A stretch of 21,776 bases of DNA from UBA1172 sp002457135 (GCA_965660935.1 CBFIBR010000028.1:1-21776), one strand, 5' to 3'. Numbered from the stretch's first letter, positions 8,167 through 15,259 are shown. Numbers and translations: made by a program. Notes: generated by a model not told the origin, from the letters alone.

Positions 8167-8511
8167 ATGGACAACGTTTTCATGACCGTGACTGCAACAG
8201 ACAGCGCGTTGGAATTAATCGACAGCATCAAGGCGCAACACGGCAGCGAGTTGTTATTCCATCAATCCGGCGGATGCTGCGATGGATCAGCGCCCATGTG
8301 CTATCCACGCTCGGATTACATGATCGGCCAGCAGGATGTCCTGATCGGGGAAATCGGCGGCGTGCCGTTCTACATGAATGGCGACCAGTACGAACGCTGG
8401 AAGCATACCAACCTGATCATTGATGCCATCAATGGCGGTGGCGGCATGTTCAGCCTGGATAATGGAACCGGCAAACGATTCCTGACCCGTTCGGAAATCT
8501 GCACCATCTGA
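8167..8511 (+). CDS. DUF779 family protein, aldehyde dehydrogenase partner
   Basis: A 114-residue soluble protein of unknown biochemical function. The DUF779 hallmark is present at residues 32-47: HQSGGCCDGSAPMCYP, with Cys37, Cys38 and Cys45. Further conserved-looking stretches are GGVPFYMN, YERWKHTNLIIDA and GGGGMFSLDN, ending in FLTRSEICTI. The gene starts after GGAGGA, 81 bases beyond the aldehyde dehydrogenase stop. DUF779 genes are well known as neighbours of this dehydrogenase type, which suggests a role in its maturation, protection or redox state. The cysteine cluster could bind a metal or be redox active; this is inference. Confidence 0.87.
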   Translation: MDNVFMTVTATDSALELIDSIKAQHGSELLFHQSGGCCDGSAPMCYPRSDYMIGQQDVLIGEIGGVPFYMNGDQYERWKHTNLIIDAINGGGGMFSLDNGTGKRFLTRSEICTI

Positions 8512-8519
8512 CGATCAAG

Positions 8520-8537
8520 TGGCAAACCCTTTTGCCA
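8520..8537 (+). other. Short inverted repeat after the DUF779 gene
   Basis: TGGCAAA and TTTGCCA (7-bp arms, 4-base loop CCCT) lie 8 bases beyond the DUF779 stop. No T-run follows, so a terminator role is only possible. Confidence 0.3.
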
Positions 8538-8600
8538 AAGATTCAGGAAAGTTGATATCAGGAGGCCGGGCCGATTCCAGCCCGCAACGAAAGCCTGCAG

Positions 8601-8615
8601 GGTAATTTTATTACC
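8601..8615. promoter_or_regulatory. Inverted repeat upstream of the second binding-protein gene, possible operator
   Basis: GGTAAT-TTT-ATTACC, perfect 6-bp arms with a 3-base centre, lies about 164 bases before the binding-protein start. The region 8616-8778 is AT-rich and likely holds the promoter of this highly expressed gene. The core TGGAATNATTCCA is absent here; only one half site (GATTCCA, about 8574-8580) occurs. Confidence 0.3.
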
Positions 8616-8778
8616 GAAACATCATAAAAAATTAACAAATAATTAAAATTTTTGTTGAACTTGATGGTCACTTGCACTTGAATGCTGGCCACACAGGTAA
8701 AGATTTAAGTAAGCGTGAAGCGTATTCTGAATGCGTTTTTATTAAGACTTTACTAATTGAGACTTTGTTGGAGGAAAC

Positions 8779-10125
8779 ATGTCTAAAATTATCAAAACAC
8801 GTCGTGAAGTGTTGAAGACGGCCGCCGTTGTTGGTGCCGGTCTTTCAATGCCGACTTTCTTTGCGTCGTCTGCTTTCGCGGGTTACCGCAACGAACCCAT
8901 GGGCGGCTCTGTCACTCTTGGCTTCAACGTGCCGCAAACTGGCCCCTATGCCGATGAAGGTGCTGACGAGCTGCGTGCCTATATGCTGGCTGTTGAACAC
9001 CTCAATGGTGGCGGCGACGGCGGCATGATGAATACATTCTCATCAAAAGCCCTCAAGGGTAATGGTATCCTTGGCAAAAAGGTCGAGTATGTCACCGGCG
9101 ATACCCAGACCAAGTCTGATGCCGCCCGTGCATCCGCCAAGTCCATGATCGAAAAAGACGGCGCTGTCATGATCACCGGTGGTTCTTCCTCTGGAGTGGC
9201 TGTTGCTGTTCAGGGTCTGTGCCAGGAAGCTGGCGTGATTTTCATGGCTGGCCTGACGCACTCCAACGACACCACCGGTAAGGATCGCAAGGCCAACGGT
9301 TTCCGTCACTTCTTTAACGGTTACATGTCCGGCGCTGCGCTGGCACCCGTGCTGGAAAAGATGTACGGCTCTGACCGCCGCGCCTATCACCTGACCGCTG
9401 ACTACAACTGGGGCTGGACCCAGCAGGAATCGATTGCCGCTGCAACCGAAGCCAAGGGCTGGGAGACTGTCAACAATGTCACCACCCCGCTGACCACCAC
9501 CGACTTCTCGTCCTATGTGGCACCGGTCCTGAACTCGGGCGCCGATGTTCTGGTCCTGAACCACTACGGCGGAAACATGATCAACTCACTGACCTCAGCT
9601 GTTCAGTTCGGTCTGCGTGACAAGGTTGTGAACGGCAAGAACTTCGAAATCGTTGTTCCGCTGTACTCGCGTCTGATGGCTCGTGGTGCCGGTGAAAACG
9701 TTAAGGGGATCTTCGGTTCCACCAACTGGCACTGGTCACTGTCTGATGCAGGCTCCAAGGCGTTCGTGAAGTCCTTCGGTGAAAAGTACGGCTTCCCGCC
9801 ATCGCAGGCTGCCCACACCGTTTACTGTCAGGCCCTGCTCTATGCCGATGCCTGTGAGCGTGCCGGTACCTTCAACCCATGCGGCGTTGTCGAAGCCCTC
9901 GAAGGCTTCAAGTTCGACGGCCTCGGTAACGGTCCAACCGAATACCGTGCCGAAGATCACCAGTGCTTCAAGGATGTTCTGGTCGTGAAGGGTAAGGAAA
10001 ACCCGAGCTCAGAATTTGACGTTCTTGAGATCGTTGAAGTTACGCCTCGTGCGCAGGTTGAGTATGCACCGGATCATCCGATGTTCTCGGGCGGCGCTCT
10101 CGGTACCTGTAACCCAGGCGCGTAA
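8779..10125 (+). CDS. Tat-exported substrate-binding protein of Liv-type ABC importer (system 2)
   Basis: Type I periplasmic binding protein, 448 residues, longer than classic LivJ. A canonical twin-arginine signal (TRREVLK, residues 7-13) leads into a hydrophobic core and a cleavage site after SSAFA at residue 34, so it is probably exported folded. The mature part has VTLGFNVPQTGPYADEGAD, then GKKVEYVTGDTQTKSDAARA and the glycine/serine-rich ITGGSSSGVAVAVQ, where such proteins hold the ligand. Several aromatics (NWGWTQQ, NWHWSL) may line the pocket, and Cys pairs near the C-terminus may bridge. Codons are strongly biased (GGT, CGT, GTT), as in abundant proteins. GGAGGA precedes the ATG. It follows the aldehyde dehydrogenase and DUF779 genes, so the ligand may be degraded through that aldehyde. 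Ligand unknown. Confidence 0.88.
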   Translation: MSKIIKTRREVLKTAAVVGAGLSMPTFFASSAFAGYRNEPMGGSVTLGFNVPQTGPYADEGADELRAYMLAVEHLNGGGDGGMMNTFSSKALKGNGILGKKVEYVTGDTQTKSDAARASAKSMIEKDGAVMITGGSSSGVAVAVQGLCQEAGVIFMAGLTHSNDTTGKDRKANGFRHFFNGYMSGAALAPVLEKMYGSDRRAYHLTADYNWGWTQQESIAAATEAKGWETVNNVTTPLTTTDFSSYVAPVLNSGADVLVLNHYGGNMINSLTSAVQFGLRDKVVNGKNFEIVVPLYSRLMARGAGENVKGIFGSTNWHWSLSDAGSKAFVKSFGEKYGFPPSQAAHTVYCQALLYADACERAGTFNPCGVVEALEGFKFDGLGNGPTEYRAEDHQCFKDVLVVKGKENPSSEFDVLEIVEVTPRAQVEYAPDHPMFSGGALGTCNPGA

Positions 10126-10142
10126 GCCACTCGACATCAAAG

Positions 10143-10176
10143 CAAAAGCCACACCGTATCGTCGGTGTGGCTTTTG
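10143..10176 (+). terminator. Strong hairpin between second binding-protein gene and livH
   Basis: A perfect 14-bp stem (10143-10156 with 10163-10176, 6-base loop TATCGT). The 3' arm ends CTTTTG and is followed by TTG, so the U-tract is largely within the stem; the 5' arm begins CAAAAG, so it would act in both directions. It sits 17 bases after the binding-protein stop and 62 before livH, an efficient partial terminator keeping binding protein in excess over the membrane parts. Confidence 0.8.
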
Positions 10177-10238
10177 TTGCAACGAAGACTCCTGATACAC
10201 GTTTAAACACCAGTCGCTAAAAGCAAGGCAAGTGGACA

Positions 10239-11270
10239 ATGGACGCTATTCTACTCCAGATCCTGAACGGGCTTGACAAGGGCAGTGCGTATGCCCTGAT
10301 CGCCATGGGACTGACGTTGATTTTCGGCACCCTGGGCGTAGTCAATTTTGCCCATGGTGCGCTTTTCATGATTGGGGCTTTCTGCGCGGTGACGCTGCAA
10401 AAGATGCTCAATCTCTACAGCGTGGTGATTGACCCGGAAAAGACCGATTTCCTCGGTAATCCGCTCAAGGTCAAGGTGCCATATGTTGAGAGCTGGTTCG
10501 GTGAAGCCACCGGCCAGATGATCATCAACTGGTCGGTGCCGCTGGCTATTCTGCTGGCTATTCCGGTGATGCTGGCTGTGGGCTACATCATGGAACGCGG
10601 GCTTATCAAGCATTTCTACAAACGCCCCCATGCTGACCAGATTCTGGTGACGTTCGGGCTGGCGATTGTTTTGCAGGAAATCGTCAAGGCGTTCTTTGGC
10701 GCCAACCCTATCCCCACCCCTGCCCCTGATCTGTTCAAGGGATCGTTTGATTTCGGCCTGCTGATCGGTTTTGCAGAAAACACCATCATCTACCCGTATT
10801 GGCGGCTGATCTATTTCGTTTTCTCGACCGCGATTATCGCCATGGTGTTTTCATTCCTGCAATTCACCACCTTCGGGATGGTGGTCCGCGCCGGAATGGC
10901 GGACCGCGAAACCGTTGGTCTGCTGGGCATCAATATTGATCGCCGCTTCACCCTGATGTTCGGGATTGCCGCGGCGGTGGCTGGTCTGGCCGGGGTGATG
11001 TACACGCCGATCAACCCGCCGAACTATCACATGGGGATGGATTTTCTGGTGCTGTCCTTTGTCGTGGTGGTGGTTGGCGGCATGGGGTCCCTGCCCGGGG
11101 CTGTGCTGGCCGGATTCCTGCTCGGTGTTCTGGAGAGTTTTGCATCCATGAATGAGGTGAAATCGCTGTTGCCCGGGATTGACCAGATCATCATCTACCT
11201 TGTCGCGATTGCCATTCTCCTGACCCGCCCGCGCGGCCTGATGGGGCGTGCCGGGGTGATGGAGGAATAA
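10239..11270 (+). CDS. livH: Liv-type ABC transporter permease LivH (system 2)
   Basis: Inner-membrane permease, 343 residues, about 50 longer than LivH of system 1. The N-terminal family motif reads MGLTLIFGTLGVVNFAHGA. The extra length is mainly in a region after the second helix (about residues 55-95, VVIDPEKTDFLGNPLKVKVP and onwards), probably a periplasmic loop. The coupling loop is FGMVVRAGMADRETVGLLGI, and it ends in the usual RPRGLMGRAG. The start ATG at 10239 has only a weak AAGG before it. Starts of livM (3 bases after this stop), livG and livF follow closely. Confidence 0.92.
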   Translation: MDAILLQILNGLDKGSAYALIAMGLTLIFGTLGVVNFAHGALFMIGAFCAVTLQKMLNLYSVVIDPEKTDFLGNPLKVKVPYVESWFGEATGQMIINWSVPLAILLAIPVMLAVGYIMERGLIKHFYKRPHADQILVTFGLAIVLQEIVKAFFGANPIPTPAPDLFKGSFDFGLLIGFAENTIIYPYWRLIYFVFSTAIIAMVFSFLQFTTFGMVVRAGMADRETVGLLGINIDRRFTLMFGIAAAVAGLAGVMYTPINPPNYHMGMDFLVLSFVVVVVGGMGSLPGAVLAGFLLGVLESFASMNEVKSLLPGIDQIIIYLVAIAILLTRPRGLMGRAGVMEE

Positions 11271-11273
11271 CCC

Positions 11274-12449
11274 ATGCTTGATAAATTCAAAAATAATGAC
11301 AACGCGCTGATGGTTTTCTTCACCATCATGGTTCTGGCTGGCCCGATCATCCTCGCGCCATTCGGGGCCGGGTACCCTGACCTGTTGCAACGTTTTGCCA
11401 TTTTCGGGCTGTTTGCCATCGGCTTTAACATTCTCTTCGGGCTGACGGGCTACCTGTCCTTTGGTCATGCGGCCTTCCTCGGGGTCGGGTCCTATGCCGC
11501 TGTGTGGATGTTCAAGCTGCTGACCATGAACGTGATACCCGCCCTGCTGCTGGCCACGGTTGTATCGGGTGTCTTTGCGCTCCTGATCGGCTATATCTCA
11601 TTGCGGCGTTCGGGGATTTATTTTTCCATCCTCACGCTGGCCTTCGCGCAGATGAGCTATAATCTCGCCTATTCGGTGCTGACCCCCATCACCAATGGTG
11701 AAACCGGGTTGCAGCTGTCGCTTGATGACCCCCGCATTCTGGATGCGGCGAACTCATCGGGCAGCCTGCCATCGACCAATCTTTTCGGGCTGAGCATGAA
11801 TTCAACCGCCAAGATGGAGCTGCTGGGCATGACCCTGCAATTCAATGTCGGTTTCTATTTCTGTGCGCTGGTCCTTATCCTGGGGTTCTACCTCGCCCTG
11901 CGGATTTTCCGCTCACCTTTCGGGCTGATGCTGCGGGCGGTCAAGACCAACCAGACCCGGATGTCTTACACCGGCCTGAATTCCCGCCCCTACACGCTGG
12001 CGGCGTTTGTGATCTCTGGCATGTATGCCGGGGTTGCTGGCGGGCTGATGGCGATCACCGACCCGCTGGCCGGTGCCGAGCGGATGCAGTGGACAGCATC
12101 GGGAGAGGTTGTGCTGATGACCATTCTCGGCGGGGTCGGCACGTTGCTTGGCCCTGTTCTGGGGGCCGGTTTCATCAAGTATTTTGAGAATATCTTCTCA
12201 AAGATCAACGACAATGTCCTGCACGCATGGTTCGGGTTCCTGCCCGATGGGCTGGAGGATGCCGTTGTCAGCGTGCTGCATTTCTTTGTCGGCAAGGGCT
12301 GGCACCTGACGCTGGGGATTGTCTTCATGCTGGTGGTGATCTTCCTGCCCGGCGGGTTGATCGAAGGCGCCAATCGTATCCTGCGCCGTCTTTCGGGCCA
12401 GAAAACCGGATCATCAGCGACTGATGGCCCCAAGCAGCCTGCGGAATAA
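11274..12449 (+). CDS. livM: Liv-type ABC transporter permease LivM (system 2)
   Basis: Inner-membrane permease, 391 residues, partner of LivH of system 2. The family motif GLTGYLSFGHAAFLGVGSYA lies around residues 59-78, and the coupling loop reads SPFGLMLRAVKTNQTRMSYTG. A hydrophilic insert between helices (NGETGLQLSLDDPRILDAAN and what follows) is typical of subfamilies with larger periplasmic loops. The C-terminal tail is short and polar (QKTGSSATDGPKQPAE), with no fused ATPase. GGAGGAA upstream lies inside the end of livH, so the two are translationally coupled. Confidence 0.92.
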   Translation: MLDKFKNNDNALMVFFTIMVLAGPIILAPFGAGYPDLLQRFAIFGLFAIGFNILFGLTGYLSFGHAAFLGVGSYAAVWMFKLLTMNVIPALLLATVVSGVFALLIGYISLRRSGIYFSILTLAFAQMSYNLAYSVLTPITNGETGLQLSLDDPRILDAANSSGSLPSTNLFGLSMNSTAKMELLGMTLQFNVGFYFCALVLILGFYLALRIFRSPFGLMLRAVKTNQTRMSYTGLNSRPYTLAAFVISGMYAGVAGGLMAITDPLAGAERMQWTASGEVVLMTILGGVGTLLGPVLGAGFIKYFENIFSKINDNVLHAWFGFLPDGLEDAVVSVLHFFVGKGWHLTLGIVFMLVVIFLPGGLIEGANRILRRLSGQKTGSSATDGPKQPAE

Positions 12450-12461
12450 GGGAAAAGTGCA

Positions 12462-13217
12462 ATGAGCTTTCTTGAAATCAAGGGCGTGAACAAACGCTTT
12501 GGCGGCCTCCAGGCGCTGGATGATGTCAATCTCAACGTTGAGGAAGGAACCATCCATGCGATCATCGGCCCCAACGGTGCCGGTAAATCGACCCTCCTGA
12601 ACTGCTTTGTCGGCAAGCTGTTGCCCGATACCGGAACGGTGACCTTTGACGGTCAGTCGCTGATCGGCCTCAAGCCCTATGAGATCAATCAGGTCGGGGT
12701 TTCGCGGGTGTTCCAGACACCGGAGATTTTCACCGATCTGACGGTGCTGGAAAACGTCATGATCCCGTGCTTTGCGCGCCGTGACGGTACCTTTCGGATG
12801 AACGCCGTCCTGCCAACCGGGCGCGAAACCGATATCCGCGAGAAGGCCGAGCAGATGCTGCTGGACGTCAACATGCAGGACAAGCTCCACATGCAGGCAT
12901 CATCGCTGTCACGCGGTGACAAGCGGCGCCTGGAAATGGCCATGTGCCTGTCGCAGGACCCGAAACTGCTGCTGCTGGATGAACCCACCGCAGGCATGGC
13001 CCGCGCCGATACCAACAACACCATCGATCTGCTGGCCGAAATTCAGGATAAACGCAAGATCACCAAGGTGATTATCGAACACGACATGCATGTTGTGTTC
13101 TCATTGGCCCAGCGGATTTCCGTGCTGGCCCAGGGTCATGTGATCGTTGAGGACAAACCAGCCAAGATCAAGGGCCATCCGAAGGTCAAGGAAGCCTACC
13201 TTGGGGGAGCGCATTAA
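12462..13217 (+). CDS. livG: Liv-type ABC transporter ATP-binding protein LivG (system 2), LSRGD signature
   Basis: Cytoplasmic ATPase of importer 2, 251 residues. Walker A GPNGAGKST is at 36-44, Walker B ends in Asp173-Glu174 (LLLLDEPTAG), and the H-loop is IEHDMHVVF. The signature loop is LSRGDKRRLE (149-158) instead of LSGGQ; I recall this form, with GMARADTNN after Walker B, in a LivG subgroup of alphaproteobacteria, so it is probably functional. The end KVKEAYLGG is standard for the family. The start is 12 bases after livM, with AAGGGA before it. The stop touches the livF start (TAAATG). Confidence 0.92.
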   Translation: MSFLEIKGVNKRFGGLQALDDVNLNVEEGTIHAIIGPNGAGKSTLLNCFVGKLLPDTGTVTFDGQSLIGLKPYEINQVGVSRVFQTPEIFTDLTVLENVMIPCFARRDGTFRMNAVLPTGRETDIREKAEQMLLDVNMQDKLHMQASSLSRGDKRRLEMAMCLSQDPKLLLLDEPTAGMARADTNNTIDLLAEIQDKRKITKVIIEHDMHVVFSLAQRISVLAQGHVIVEDKPAKIKGHPKVKEAYLGGAH

Positions 13218-13955
13218 ATGACAACTGCACCACAGGAAAACACCGGGGCATCGAGCTATTTCGCCGCCAATGACCTGCATGCCTATTATGGCGAAAGCTA
13301 TATTGTTCAGGGGATCAGCCTCAACCTCAATGAAGGGGAAATCCTGGCCCTGCTGGGCCGTAACGGTGCCGGCAAGACATCAACCCTGCGATCCATTGCC
13401 CGGCTCGATGACCCGGCGCTCATTCAGGGGGAGGTCTGGCTCAACGGGCAGGCCCTGCATCTGATGAAATCGTATCAGGCGGCCCAGCTCGGCGTTGGCC
13501 TGGTGCCGGAAGACCGCCGCATCATCCAGGGCCTGACGGTGGAGGAAAACCTGCAACTGGCCCAGATCGAAAAACCTGTCGGCTGGTCGATTGACCGGAT
13601 TTACCAGCTATTCCCCCGACTGGGTGAACGCCGCAAGCAGGAAGGCACAACGCTTTCCGGTGGTGAGCAGCAGATGCTGGCCATTGGCCGGGTGCTGGCG
13701 CGTGATGTCAAACTGCTGCTGCTGGATGAACCTTATGAAGGGCTGGCCCCGGTGATCGTGCAGGAAATCGAAAAAACGCTCCAGCTGATCCGTGAGCAGG
13801 GCATCACCACCATCATTGTTGAGCAGAACGCTGTTGCCGCGCTGTCGCTGGCGGACCGTGCCGTGATCCTCGATACCGGGCAGATTGTGTTTGATGGCAT
13901 GGCAAAGGATGTGCTGGAAAACGAACAGCTCAGGCACGATTATCTGGCGATCTGA
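13218..13955 (+). CDS. livF: Liv-type ABC transporter ATP-binding protein LivF (system 2)
   Basis: Second ATPase of importer 2, 245 residues. Walker A GRNGAGKTS at 47-55, signature LSGGEQQ, Walker B LLLLDEPYEGLAP and VEQN in place of the H-loop His, which is the LivF norm. A 12-residue hydrophilic extension (MTTAPQENTGAS) precedes the cassette. It begins directly after the livG stop, with GGGGGAG as ribosome site inside livG, and is the last gene of the operon. Confidence 0.92.
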   Translation: MTTAPQENTGASSYFAANDLHAYYGESYIVQGISLNLNEGEILALLGRNGAGKTSTLRSIARLDDPALIQGEVWLNGQALHLMKSYQAAQLGVGLVPEDRRIIQGLTVEENLQLAQIEKPVGWSIDRIYQLFPRLGERRKQEGTTLSGGEQQMLAIGRVLARDVKLLLLDEPYEGLAPVIVQEIEKTLQLIREQGITTIIVEQNAVAALSLADRAVILDTGQIVFDGMAKDVLENEQLRHDYLAI

Positions 13956-13988
13956 GCCTTTCTCCAGCCCGGCATCCAGCCCGGAAAT

Positions 13989-14032
13989 CCCACTAAAAAG
14001 CCCCTGAAACACCATAAACACGCTTTTGTGGG
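13989..14032 (+). terminator. Candidate terminator hairpin after livF
   Basis: CCCAC(TA)AAAAGC at 13989-14001 can pair with GCTTTTGTGGG at 14022-14032, with a small bulge and a 20-base loop. No T-run follows, so the case is weak. Just before it, TCCAGCCCGG occurs twice (13963-13972, 13975-13984). Confidence 0.25.
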
Positions 14033-14167
14033 CAAAAAGTCACGCATTTTGCATATTTATTGAATAAACACCAAATAGTGGACGAATTCACTGGACAATA
14101 GCGTCAAAATATTGAATTCTCCGCGCAATTTGCTTATCGGCGAATTGGTTAGCACTACTCTTTGATG

Positions 14168-14195
14168 AATTGAGGCGCTTACCTAAACCCCAATT
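14168..14195 (+). promoter_or_regulatory. Possible leader hairpin of the cold shock gene
   Basis: AATTGAGG (14168-14175) can pair with CCCCAATT (14188-14195) except for one A-C mismatch, loop 12 bases. It ends about five bases before the GGAG ribosome site, where folding could affect translation. Cold shock genes often have temperature-sensitive leaders; that this one does is inference. The rest of 13956-14209 is AT-rich and must hold the promoter, which I cannot place. Confidence 0.3.
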
Positions 14196-14209
14196 GATCG
14201 GAGAAAAAT

Positions 14210-14416
14210 ATGAGCATTGGGACCGTAAAGTGGTTTAACGCCACCAAAGGCTATGGCTTCCTTGAAGTGGAAGGCAGCGCATCTGACGTTTTCGTGCATA
14301 TCAGCGCGGTACAGGCCAGCGGAATGGCTGACCTGAAGGAAGGCCAGCAGGTCTCCTTTGACCTTGAAACAGGCAAAAACGGCAAGCAGTCCGCTGTCAA
14401 CCTGAAGTCAGACTGA
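14210..14416 (+). CDS. cspA: Cold shock domain protein (CspA family)
   Basis: A 68-residue single cold shock domain that binds single-stranded nucleic acid and acts as an RNA chaperone. The RNA-binding motifs are RNP1 KGYGFLEV (13-20) and RNP2 DVFVHIS (26-32), after the usual start GTVKWFNATKG. RNP1 has Tyr and Leu where CspA has Phe and Ile, conservative changes. The later part, GQQVSFDLETGKNGKQSAVNL, is standard. The length is normal. GGAG lies before the ATG. It is a single gene with its own long upstream region; whether it is cold-induced or constitutive cannot be told. Confidence 0.95.
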   Translation: MSIGTVKWFNATKGYGFLEVEGSASDVFVHISAVQASGMADLKEGQQVSFDLETGKNGKQSAVNLKSD

Positions 14417-14434
14417 TTACGGGTACGACCTTTG

Positions 14435-14460
14435 CATGGGCAGGCAATGGCTTGCCCATG
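14435..14460 (+). terminator. Hairpin after the cold shock gene
   Basis: CATGGGCA (14435-14442) pairs perfectly with TGCCCATG (14453-14460), and three more inner pairs (one G-U) are possible. It sits 18 bases after the stop. No T-run follows, so it may be a message-stabilising stem and not a true terminator. Confidence 0.45.
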
Positions 14461-14509
14461 ACACCGTCTGGACCTTAGACCCGCCGGATGAGCAATCACC
14501 GGCAACAAT

Positions 14510-14537
14510 CAGGCTTTGTGCCTGCCCCCCCTTTTTT
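14510..14537 (+). terminator. Weak hairpin followed by a C7T6 tract
   Basis: CAGGC/GCCTG (14510-14514, 14520-14524, loop TTTGT) is followed by seven C and six T bases. The T-run is too far from the stem for a classic terminator, but the pair with the stem at 14435-14460 could end the cold shock transcript. It lies just beyond the stop of the minus-strand gene that follows. Confidence 0.3.
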
Positions 14538-14542
14538 AACGA

Positions 14543-14830
14543 TTATTGTTCGGTGCCATCCTTTTGTTTGGATGGCTTCTCTTGGGATGCCTTCTCACGG
14601 GATGCCTTCTCTTCTGCTGCCTTGCGTTGGGCTTCCTTCTTGTGCGGCACCTCGGAAGCACGCTGGACCAGAAACATCACAAAGAGAACACTGGCGGCGT
14701 AGATCAAGACCGGCCATGGCGTATTCAGCATCTGTTCATGCAGCGCATCCTGGGCGCAGATGAAATCTTTTCTGAAATCCGATGCCCTGGTGGACTGGCT
14801 GATAATTTCGCAGGCTGTTTTGTTATCCAT
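14543..14830 (-). CDS. Small single-span membrane protein with Lys/Glu-rich repeat tail, function unknown
   Basis: A 95-residue protein I do not recognise. Residues 1-38 are polar, with two cysteines (Cys7, Cys25); one hydrophobic span follows (PWPVLIYAASVLFVMFLV, about 39-56). The C-terminal 40 residues are highly charged and contain three five-residue repeats, EKASR-EKASQ-EKPSK, probably a helix or disordered tail in the cytoplasm. GAGGATAGGG before the ATG supports translation. It starts 30 bases after the stop of the next minus-strand membrane protein gene, so the two probably share a transcript. A plus-strand frame across the same bases is rejected for lack of a ribosome site. That the gene is real is likely; its role is unknown. 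Confidence 0.6.
   Translation of the reverse strand: MDNKTACEIISQSTRASDFRKDFICAQDALHEQMLNTPWPVLIYAASVLFVMFLVQRASEVPHKKEAQRKAAEEKASREKASQEKPSKQKDGTEQ
14571..14615 (+). repeat. Three tandem 15-bp repeats inside the small membrane protein gene
   Basis: Units GATGGCTTCTCTTGG, GATGCCTTCTCACGG and GATGCCTTCTCTTCT follow without gaps. Each is five codons, giving the EKxSx repeats on the minus strand, so gain or loss of a unit keeps the frame. Confidence 0.75.
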
Positions 14831-14860
14831 ATCCCTATCCTCAAAAAAACTTGATCGCCC

Positions 14861-15259
14861 CTAGAGCGTATCGGCGCGGAACAGCGCCTTGATCAGCATC
14901 AGGGTGAAATAGCCGCCGTTTGTTACCAGCACAAAGGCGATGAAAATACTGATTTCCTTTGGTAATTCATCATCGAACAGGCGGGCGAAAAACTTTCTGC
15001 CCAGCAGTATGCCCAGTTCCAGATACCACAGCGTCAGCAGCCCGGCATTGACCACCAAGAGCGTCATCCGGGCCGCGTATTCCAGCACCATCATGTTGAT
15101 CGCCATGCTGACCACACCGGTCAGCAGCGCCAGGCTGATCTGGATTGAAAGCGGTTGCCACCATGTGCCGAAAAGAAAGAACGGCGTGACCTTGTAATAT
15201 CGGTTGAGCCAGAGCAGCCCCAGCATCAACCCGCCATGGATGGCACCCACCACACCCAT
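14861..15259 (-). CDS. Small integral membrane protein, function unknown
   Basis: A 132-residue protein with about four hydrophobic spans (near residues 3-18, 36-58, 64-86 and 101-125), and a charged stretch RKFFARLFDDELPKE before the last. It resembles no family I can name with confidence. The start is uncertain: the ATG at 15259 has no clear ribosome site. The frame stays open upstream to a TAA, and an ATT nine codons earlier has AAGG before it, giving IDTLYLWQ ahead of the chosen Met. It is followed after 30 bases by the single-span protein gene, likely one transcript. Loss of function or a wrong start cannot be excluded. Confidence 0.6.
   Translation of the reverse strand: MGVVGAIHGGLMLGLLWLNRYYKVTPFFLFGTWWQPLSIQISLALLTGVVSMAINMMVLEYAARMTLLVVNAGLLTLWYLELGILLGRKFFARLFDDELPKEISIFIAFVLVTNGGYFTLMLIKALFRADTL

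Noticed and set aside
14051..14070. TTTATT-G-AATAAA palindrome upstream of the cold shock gene
   Set aside because: It is made only of A and T around the centre and occurs in AT-rich DNA, where such short repeats are common.
14546..14854. 102-codon plus-strand frame starting with a hydrophobic stretch
   Set aside because: It overlaps the minus-strand small membrane gene, has no ribosome site, and its leucine/cysteine-rich start is the reverse reading of the EKAS repeats.
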